A stretch of DNA of 11,302 nt from Nitrosopumilales archaeon. GTDB taxonomy: Archaea; Thermoproteota; Nitrososphaeria; Nitrososphaerales; Nitrososphaeraceae. Position numbers and translations under genes: made by a program. Below are positions 6,279 through 11,302 of this stretch, piece by piece. Numbering within the stretch: the first letter of the stretch is position 1; each line of letters begins with the position of its first letter. The stretch spans positions 1 through 11,302 of the forward strand of contig WJXE01000039.1 of NCBI GenBank assembly GCA_009665115.1, read 5' to 3'. The notes below the pieces were generated by a model. That model was given only the letters and a program-made list of their open reading frames with translations, did not search any database and had not been told where the DNA came from.

Positions 6279-8570
6279 TTGAATAATCATTTAGCGACAA
6301 CTCCGGCGTTAGTCTCTGCTGTTTATAAGAAATCACAAGCTAATGTTTCAGAATTTAGAAAAATTGTCAATAGGCCACTTACATTGAGTGAAAAAATTCT
6401 AATCGGACATCTTGTTGGCATAGATAAAACTGAACCAGGATCAGGCACAAGTTATATCTTTTTACAACCAGATAGAGTCGCATTACAAGATGTTACCGGG
6501 CAAATGACTATTCTTCAATTTATGCAGGCAGGCCTAAAAAGAACTGTTCTTCCAACAACAGTTCATTGTGATCATCTAATACAAGCACGGGTTGAAGGTA
6601 AATCTGATACAAAGGCTGCCATTTATGAAAACCATGAAGTTTACCAATTCTTGGAATCCGCATCAAGAAAATATGGCATTGGATTTTGGAAGCCTGGTGC
6701 TGGAATAATACATCAGGTAGTACTTGAAAACTATGCATTTCCTGGTGGTCTAATGATAGGAACCGATTCACATACACCAAATGCTGGAGGACTTGGGATG
6801 ATTGCGATAGGTGTTGGAGGCTTAGATGCAGCTGAAACAATGGCTGGAATGCCGTGGGAACTTTTGTATCCAAAGCGCATTGGTGTATACTTGTCAGGAA
6901 AACTCAGCGGTTGGACTGCTCCAAAAGATATCATACTTTATGTTGCTTCAAAGCTTACTGTATCTGGTGGTACGAATGCAATAATAGAATACTTTGGGCC
7001 TGGCTCGAAATCAATTAGCTGTACTGGAAAGGCAACTATAACAAATATGGGAGCTGAGATCGGTGCTACGTGTTCGATCTTCCCGTATGATCAGAGAATG
7101 GAGGCATATCTTAGAGCAACTGGGCGCGGTAGTGTAGCCGATCTCGCAAACGAGCATATTGAACTATTAACAGAAGACTGTGAAATAGAAATAGAAATAG
7201 AAAAAAATCCAAAAAAATATTTTGATAGGTTAATTAAAATCAATCTTTCCGAATTAGAGCCTTACATCGTAGGACCTCATACTCCCGATCTTGCGCGGCC
7301 AATATCACAAATGGCAGAGGATGTGAAAAAGAACAAGTATCTTGATACAATCTCCGTTGCGCTCATCGGATCATGCACGAATTCTTCCTACGAGGATATG
7401 TCACGTGCATCAAGCATTGCAGATCAAGCTAAATCAAAAGGAGTAAAAATAAAAGTACCACTTCTTGTGACTCCTGGTTCTGAAATGGTAAGGGCAACTA
7501 TTGAACGAGATGGACAGATGGAGTCCATGAAGACGATCGGTGCAACCGTTCTTGCAAATGCCTGTGGTCCATGCATAGGTCAATGGAACAGACCGGAGCT
7601 AAGAAGAGGAGAACCTAATACTATCCTCACATCCTTTAACAGAAATTTTCCAGGACGAAATGATGGTAGAAGAGAGACAATGAATTTTATTGGAAGCCCT
7701 GAGGTTGTCCTGGCTCTAGCGCTTGCTGGAAGACTTTCGTTTAATCCTCTTGATAGCGAGTTAACTGCAGATGACGGTACAAAATTCAAGCTGGATCCTC
7801 CTAGGATAGCACCGGAGATTCCACCAAATGGTTTCGAGGAAGTCACTGACGTTTATCTTTCACCATCGGATGATCCTGATAGGATTGCTGTAGTGATCAA
7901 AAATGACAGTAGCAGATTGCAGAAGCTCGAACCATTTACTAAATGGGATGGAAAGGATTTTGAAAATCTCCCAATACTTGCAAAGGTGAAAGGAAAGTGC
8001 ACCACAGATCATATTTCTCCTGCAGGGCCTTGGTTAATGTACAGAGGTCATCTTGACAAGATTAGTGATAACATGCTCCTTGGTGCAGTTAATGCATACA
8101 CAGGAGGAGTAGGAATTGGAAAAAATAGTCTTAGCGGCAACACTAAATCATTCCCCCAAATTGCAAGAGAGTATAAAGAAAAGGGTGTGAAATGGATCAT
8201 TGTAGGAGACCAAAACTATGGCGAAGGAAGTAGTAGAGAACATGCTGCCATGACTCCCAGATATCTTGGATGTGTTGCAGTTATTGTAAAAAGTTTTGCA
8301 AGAATACATGAAACCAATCTGAAAAAACAAGGCGTTCTTGCATTGACTTTTGAGAATGCAGATGATTATGACAAAATGATGGACGGGGACAGAATAAGTA
8401 TATTAGGACTTCAAGACCTCCAACCTGGGAAGCCTGTTAAATGTTACTTGCAGCACAGCGACGGAACCAGAGAAGATATAAACCTACATCATTCGTACAA
8501 TAAATCACAAATAGAATGGTTTCATGCAGGTTCAGCGCTCAATATTTTGAGGCTGAAAGAAAATTATTAA
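6279..8570 (+). CDS. acn: Aconitate hydratase, mitochondrial-type
   Basis: Aconitase interconverts citrate and isocitrate through cis-aconitate in the TCA cycle; it is a cytosolic [4Fe-4S] enzyme. At 763 aa it is full length and resembles the mitochondrial (ACO2) type rather than bacterial AcnA/AcnB. Typical blocks are VHCDHLIQA with D98/H99, GFWKPGAGIIHQ, GTDSHTPNAGGLG, EYFGPGSKSISCTG and NMGAEIGAT. The cluster ligands are C366 (GSCTNSSYEDM), C429 and C432 (NACGPCIG), with the 63-residue spacing of the mitochondrial enzyme. The swivelling C-terminal domain carries GEGSSREH (648-655) with the active-site Ser/Arg. The start is TTG at 6279; no in-frame ATG occurs before about residue 75, and the N-terminal segment is needed for the fold. 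A T-rich terminator follows. Nothing is missing. Confidence 0.97.
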   Translation: MNNHLATTPALVSAVYKKSQANVSEFRKIVNRPLTLSEKILIGHLVGIDKTEPGSGTSYIFLQPDRVALQDVTGQMTILQFMQAGLKRTVLPTTVHCDHLIQARVEGKSDTKAAIYENHEVYQFLESASRKYGIGFWKPGAGIIHQVVLENYAFPGGLMIGTDSHTPNAGGLGMIAIGVGGLDAAETMAGMPWELLYPKRIGVYLSGKLSGWTAPKDIILYVASKLTVSGGTNAIIEYFGPGSKSISCTGKATITNMGAEIGATCSIFPYDQRMEAYLRATGRGSVADLANEHIELLTEDCEIEIEIEKNPKKYFDRLIKINLSELEPYIVGPHTPDLARPISQMAEDVKKNKYLDTISVALIGSCTNSSYEDMSRASSIADQAKSKGVKIKVPLLVTPGSEMVRATIERDGQMESMKTIGATVLANACGPCIGQWNRPELRRGEPNTILTSFNRNFPGRNDGRRETMNFIGSPEVVLALALAGRLSFNPLDSELTADDGTKFKLDPPRIAPEIPPNGFEEVTDVYLSPSDDPDRIAVVIKNDSSRLQKLEPFTKWDGKDFENLPILAKVKGKCTTDHISPAGPWLMYRGHLDKISDNMLLGAVNAYTGGVGIGKNSLSGNTKSFPQIAREYKEKGVKWIIVGDQNYGEGSSREHAAMTPRYLGCVAVIVKSFARIHETNLKKQGVLALTFENADDYDKMMDGDRISILGLQDLQPGKPVKCYLQHSDGTREDINLHHSYNKSQIEWFHAGSALNILRLKENY
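7182..7203 (+). repeat. In-frame hexanucleotide repeat inside aconitase
   Basis: Three and a half units of GAAATA are followed by an A-run. They encode EIEIEIEK from residue 302. Slippage by whole units would keep the frame, so only local length of a surface segment would vary. Confidence 0.7.
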
Positions 8571-8752
8571 TTAACTACTTTCTTCTTTGTCGTCTCTTAT
8601 TTATTAGGTAGTCTGATATTGCTCATTACGGGCTTCACGATGGTTATGTGGCATCCAAGTGTACCGACAAATTGTTGGGCCTGCCACGCTGAATAATATC
8701 GCCGACAAAGTGAAAGAAAAAGGTAAAATCCTTCCATAGTCAAATTAAAGTA
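8571..8752 (+). other. Gap between aconitase and fen with two competing micro-frames
   Basis: Directly after the aconitase TAA the same frame stays open for 41 codons to a TAA at 8694-8696. It encodes a hydrophobic stretch (FVVSYLLGSLILLITGF) and then a CWACH motif of the haem-c binding form CxxCH. Its possible starts are TTG 8619 or ATG 8640. In another frame, GTG 8659 to TAG 8737-8739 gives 26 codons with a protein-like tail (NNIADKVKEKGKILP). They overlap, so at most one is real, and both may be chance or decayed pieces. No RNA gene is seen. Confidence 0.25.
8577..8603 (+). terminator. Pyrimidine/T-rich terminator after aconitase
   Basis: Starting six bases after the aconitase stop, the coding strand is a run of T clusters separated by C (CTTTCTTCTTTGTCGTCTC). 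This is typical of archaeal intrinsic termination on T-rich non-template DNA. Confidence 0.45.
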
Positions 8753-9775
8753 ATGGGATTAGATCTAAAACCGTTTGTCATGCCGTCTCCTATAGTCATA
8801 TCAGAATTAGCAAATAAAGTAGTGGCTGTTGATGCGCATAATGCTATCTATCAATTCCTTGCAACAATTCGTGGCCCAACAGGTGAACTTCTCACGAACA
8901 ACAAGGGGGATGTAACAAGCCATTTGAGCGGATTATTCTACCGTAATATCAACTTGTTGGCCGACAATTTAAAACTTGTTTACGTTTTTGATGGCAAGCC
9001 CAGCTTATTAAAATCAAAGGAAATTGAACGTAGACGTCAAGTAAAAGAGGAGGCGTCCCAAAAATACCAAGAAGCGGTGACGGAAGGTAGATTTGAAGAC
9101 GCGCGAAAGTATAGCCAGGCTACATCTATTTTGACCGATAAAATGATAGAGGAATCCAAAGAAATTTTGAACCTTCTTGGAATACCTTCTATTCAAGCCC
9201 TCTCGGAGGGAGAGGCCACAGCAGCGCATCTAACAAAGACCGATATAGCATATACCTGTGCAAGCCAGGATTATGACTCGATACTGTTTGGGGCAAAAAG
9301 ACTGACCCGTAACCTAGCAATCAGTGGCAAGAGAAAAGTTCCTAATCGGAACATGTATTTTGAAGTTGAAACAGAAATTATCGAACACCAACAGGTTCTT
9401 GATCAAACTAAATTGACCCAGGAACAATTAATAGATGTAGGAATTTTGATTGGTACAGACTTTAACCCTGGCGGTGTTCCAGGCATTGGTCCCAAAACTG
9501 GTCTAAAGCTGATTAGGGAATACGGCAAATTAGAGAACGTTGAGAAAATTAAGAACACATTATCAGATATTCCATATCAAGAAATTCGGGATATCTTTCT
9601 AAAACCGGAAGTTTCAAATGCTGACGGTGTTGAGTTCACTGAACCGCGTTACGACGATATCATAAATTTTCTTTGTATAGAAAAAAACTTTTCTACAGAT
9701 CGGGTAACTGGATCTCTAGAGAAACTAAAAAAATCAATCGCCCAACGTACTCAATCATTAGAAAAGTGGTTCTAG
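8753..9775 (+). CDS. fen: Flap endonuclease FEN-1
   Basis: This structure-specific 5' nuclease removes 5' flaps at Okazaki-fragment junctions and during base-excision repair, working with PCNA at the replication fork. It is 340 aa, the normal archaeal length. The N-terminal MGLDL leaves Gly2 to position the substrate. Metal-binding acids are D27 (AVDAHN), D80 (VFDGKP), E152 and E154 (SEGEA), D173 and D175 (SQDYDS) and D236 (IGTDF). The helix-hairpin/H3TH DNA-binding element is GVPGIGPKTGLKLI (241-254). The C-terminus TQSLEKWF (333-340) is a PCNA-interaction box with Thr instead of the usual leading Gln. The ATG at 8753 matches the family start. A weak AT-rich box (TAAAATCC, about 8724-8731) precedes it. 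It converges with the gene at 9832-10377. Confidence 0.97.
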   Translation: MGLDLKPFVMPSPIVISELANKVVAVDAHNAIYQFLATIRGPTGELLTNNKGDVTSHLSGLFYRNINLLADNLKLVYVFDGKPSLLKSKEIERRRQVKEEASQKYQEAVTEGRFEDARKYSQATSILTDKMIEESKEILNLLGIPSIQALSEGEATAAHLTKTDIAYTCASQDYDSILFGAKRLTRNLAISGKRKVPNRNMYFEVETEIIEHQQVLDQTKLTQEQLIDVGILIGTDFNPGGVPGIGPKTGLKLIREYGKLENVEKIKNTLSDIPYQEIRDIFLKPEVSNADGVEFTEPRYDDIINFLCIEKNFSTDRVTGSLEKLKKSIAQRTQSLEKWF

Positions 9776-9831
9776 ATAACGAATGTTGTCGAGAATAAAT
9801 CACTAGCTGGCCAATACAGGCTATTCTGACG

Positions 9832-10377
9832 CTAACCGTAGCCTGAGTACCTATTCCTCAAATTTTCACGTAACTTAAGAGCTAATTTTTCGGCAACTTG
9901 TTTTTGATATTCATTAGAACCCGCAGGGTTTCTATCAGTAAACACAAAGGGTCCGTAAGCATAATTTCCCCCTGATACTGGAGCGACAGTTTCCAGAGAC
10001 CCAAGTACGGAATTGATATAATTATTAATATCTGGTTCTTTGTTCGAATTTATTTGTTGTTCCTGAGTTAACTTTTTTAGAATATTCATCATCAGAGATG
10101 GCTCAAGCTTTCTATATCCAAAGGCCGGAGAACTATTACTCATCTTCCTTTCTATTTTTGCGGCGTCGAGATCAACCTTTGCCCCGAGGATAATAGGTAC
10201 TGGTTTGTAGATTGAGTCAATTTTGAGTTGCCATACCTCGTCAACATTTGAGACTGTCGCATCGAAAAATCCGTCCCTTAGCGGACTTGTCGAGATAAGG
10301 AAATTCCAATTTTTTGGATTTGATGAATATTTTTCAAAAAGATATTTAGCGAGTTTACTTTCTTGTAGAATCTCCAT
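9832..10377 (-). CDS. Conserved-looking protein of unknown function (181 aa)
   Basis: I do not recognise a family. The 181-residue chain is soluble, with no signal peptide or membrane segment. Residues 1-75 mix short helices and strands (NWNFLISTSPLRDGFFDATV, VWQLKIDSIYKPVPIILGAKVD). A Lys/Gln/Asn-rich helical region with GYRKLEPS lies at 87-120, a Gly/aromatic loop GGNYAYGPFVF at 136-146, and a basic amphipathic helix ending RNRYSGYG at the C-terminus. Even codon use and steady composition argue for a real, maintained gene. The ATG at 10377 has a TATA-like box about 32 bases upstream. It converges with fen, the stops being 56 bases apart. The basic tail could contact nucleic acid or a partner, but this is speculation. 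Confidence 0.75.
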   Translation of the reverse strand: MEILQESKLAKYLFEKYSSNPKNWNFLISTSPLRDGFFDATVSNVDEVWQLKIDSIYKPVPIILGAKVDLDAAKIERKMSNSSPAFGYRKLEPSLMMNILKKLTQEQQINSNKEPDINNYINSVLGSLETVAPVSGGNYAYGPFVFTDRNPAGSNEYQKQVAEKLALKLRENLRNRYSGYG

Positions 10378-10405
10378 GCTAGAATAAAATCAGATCGGAG
10401 TAAGG

Positions 10406-10413
10406 CAATATAG
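10406..10413 (-). promoter_or_regulatory. TATA-like box of the 181-aa gene
   Basis: On the minus strand this reads CTATATTG, centred about 32 bases before the ATG at 10377, placing transcription a few bases ahead of the start codon. Confidence 0.35.
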
Positions 10414-10758
10414 AGCTTCGCATACCACATTCTAAAAAGAAAACACCTTGCTTTATTAAAATTAATAATCGTTCCCCCTCACCCTATCATAAAGTTTTGT
10501 TAATTTGATTTCAAAATTCCGCAATTATATAATCACGTCTTAATAAGTTTTTAAAATCTTTGAAACTTTTGATGGAATATACAGTATATTGAGACCGATT
10601 CCATCCACATTTTGATCTGACGGTTTGGCGGGTTTTCTTGATCATTCCTGACTTTCTAGATATTGCTGATATCTGGAGTCAATACAAGATTACCTGTGAG
10701 GTAATAATAGAATGTAGTCCAACTATACTTCATTTTAAATGCAATGCAGTTTATTATT
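10414..10758. other. Gene-free AT-rich stretch
   Basis: No convincing gene is found. A TTG-started frame at 10638-10820 (60 codons, plus strand) has a plausible first half but an irregular, Cys/Tyr/His-laden second half that overlaps a better minus-strand frame. The notable element is the palindrome at 10576-10590. Confidence 0.5.
10576..10590. repeat. Perfect 15-base interrupted palindrome
   Basis: AATATAC-A-GTATATT has seven-base arms matching exactly around a single central base. It could be a dimeric regulator site or a bidirectional TATA-like element. No confident gene start is adjacent. Confidence 0.5.
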
Positions 10759-10986
10759 CTAGTTGTAATCTTCATTATTATGAATACACGATGAGATTAA
10801 ATCTGTCTTCCTGTCTCTAAAATCTAGGACAGATCTCCTCAATTTAGGTTTATTCAACCATAACTCAATAGACAATGATGAACGGATTTGATATACCCTA
10901 TTAATCCTAGCCGCTATTTTTGGATCTAATTTCAAGGAAAAATTCTGGTCTCTAGTGTTTCGAACCCACTTAGTTTTGGGTGATAT
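10759..10986 (-). pseudogene. Start-less, basic 75-codon frame, probably a decayed gene
   Basis: The minus-strand frame runs from just after a TAG at 10987-10989 to a TAG at 10759-10761. Its composition is clearly protein-like and basic, with alternating helix segments such as LDPKIAARINRVYQIR and LRRSVLDFRDRKTD. It lacks an ATG; the only candidate is TTG at about 10932, giving 58 aa. The absence of a start and promoter suggests the remaining 3' part of a lost gene, although a small TTG-started protein is possible. No family is recognised. Confidence 0.3.
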
Positions 10987-11038
10987 CTAGAGGTCTGGCT
11001 TCTTGTCAAAAGTGTGCCTATACGGTGCCGCATAAAGT

Positions 11039-11302
11039 TCCATTCTTTTTAAAATTTTGCAGAATAATACCAACGGTTAATCAGATGTTATTGCTATATG
11101 TTATAAGGATGAAGAGCATAAACAATTGTGGATCGTTGTAAAAAGATCTGACGATAAGCCATGGTGGTCACTTATGAATTATAGGAAGAACAGATCAAGG
11201 CATAATAGTTTGGAATCTATTATTCGGGGGCATTAAAAAGTAGTGCACAAGAAAGGATGGAATTTTACTAGATTCAGGATTCTATGATACCGAGACATGG
11301 GG
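11039..11302 (+). pseudogene. Nonsense-riddled coding remnant running off the right edge
   Basis: One plus-strand frame keeps a protein-like composition through several stops (TAA at 11078-11080, TAA at 11233-11235 and a TGA near 11284). The longest part (11081-11235, 51 codons) includes KQLWIVVKRSDDKPWWS and a basic stretch NYRKNRSRHNS. The Trp/Lys-rich style with repeated in-frame stops indicates a decayed gene. A transposase or other DNA-binding protein would fit the basic character, but no motif confirms it. Confidence 0.3.

Noticed and set aside
10638..10820. 60-codon plus-strand frame starting TTG
   Set aside because: The second half is rich in Cys, Tyr and His as expected from random AT-rich DNA and overlaps a better minus-strand frame; there is no promoter at a sensible distance.
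10950..10972. TTCGAA-containing segment resembling a tRNA T-loop on the minus strand
   Set aside because: Only four arm bases pair around a nine-base loop, and no D-arm, anticodon arm or acceptor stem can be drawn.
1..11302. CRISPR array, insertion-sequence ends, rRNA or complete tRNA genes
   Set aside because: No regularly spaced repeats, no terminal inverted repeats with target duplications, and no full tRNA or rRNA structure were seen on either strand.

Overview
The window looks like a chromosomal stretch of an ammonia-oxidising archaeon (Thaumarchaeota/Nitrososphaeria), probably a soil lineage of the Nitrososphaera or Nitrosocosmicus kind. The reasons are an archaeal FEN-1 with a C-terminal PCNA-binding tail, AT-rich TATA boxes 22-32 bases before start codons with almost no Shine-Dalgarno sequences, TTG and GTG starts, a secreted Asn/Thr-rich surface protein, and low coding density with many decayed gene fragments. 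The genus is inference from style, not from a marker gene.

Left part (1-2560): about 500 bases without a convincing gene hold two diverged direct repeats and a tRNA-Met-like scrap. A minus-strand short-chain dehydrogenase/reductase (508-1359) and a minus-strand secreted beta-sandwich protein (1599-2489) follow.

Centre-left (2560-5340): a broken plus-strand fragment of a Cas3-like DExH helicase (2563-2950), a GNAT acetyltransferase (2974-3456), a frameshifted Cys-rich zinc-ribbon-like mini-gene on the minus strand (3510-3678), a decayed plus-strand ORF (about 3800-4179), and an intact NAD-dependent formate dehydrogenase of the D-2-hydroxyacid-dehydrogenase fold (4282-5337).

Centre-right (5440-9775): a minus-strand run of small ORFs (6230 down to 5444), one of them split over three reading frames, diverges from a large mitochondrial-type aconitase (6279-8570) across a compact promoter region with overlapping TATA-like elements. 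Flap endonuclease FEN-1 (8753-9775) follows on the plus strand.

Right part (9776-11302): a minus-strand conserved-looking protein of unknown function converges on fen. About 900 bases follow with only degraded coding traces on both strands and a perfect 15-base interrupted palindrome.

Aconitase and FEN-1 are housekeeping functions (TCA-cycle carbon flow; Okazaki-fragment and repair flap removal). The SDR, acetyltransferase and formate dehydrogenase are accessory metabolic genes in single-gene units. No intact multi-gene novel system is visible. The strongest unusual signals are the Cas3-like remnant, the three-frame broken small-gene cluster opposite aconitase, and the formate dehydrogenase. 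Nearly all function calls come from motif recognition by eye; no database search was possible.
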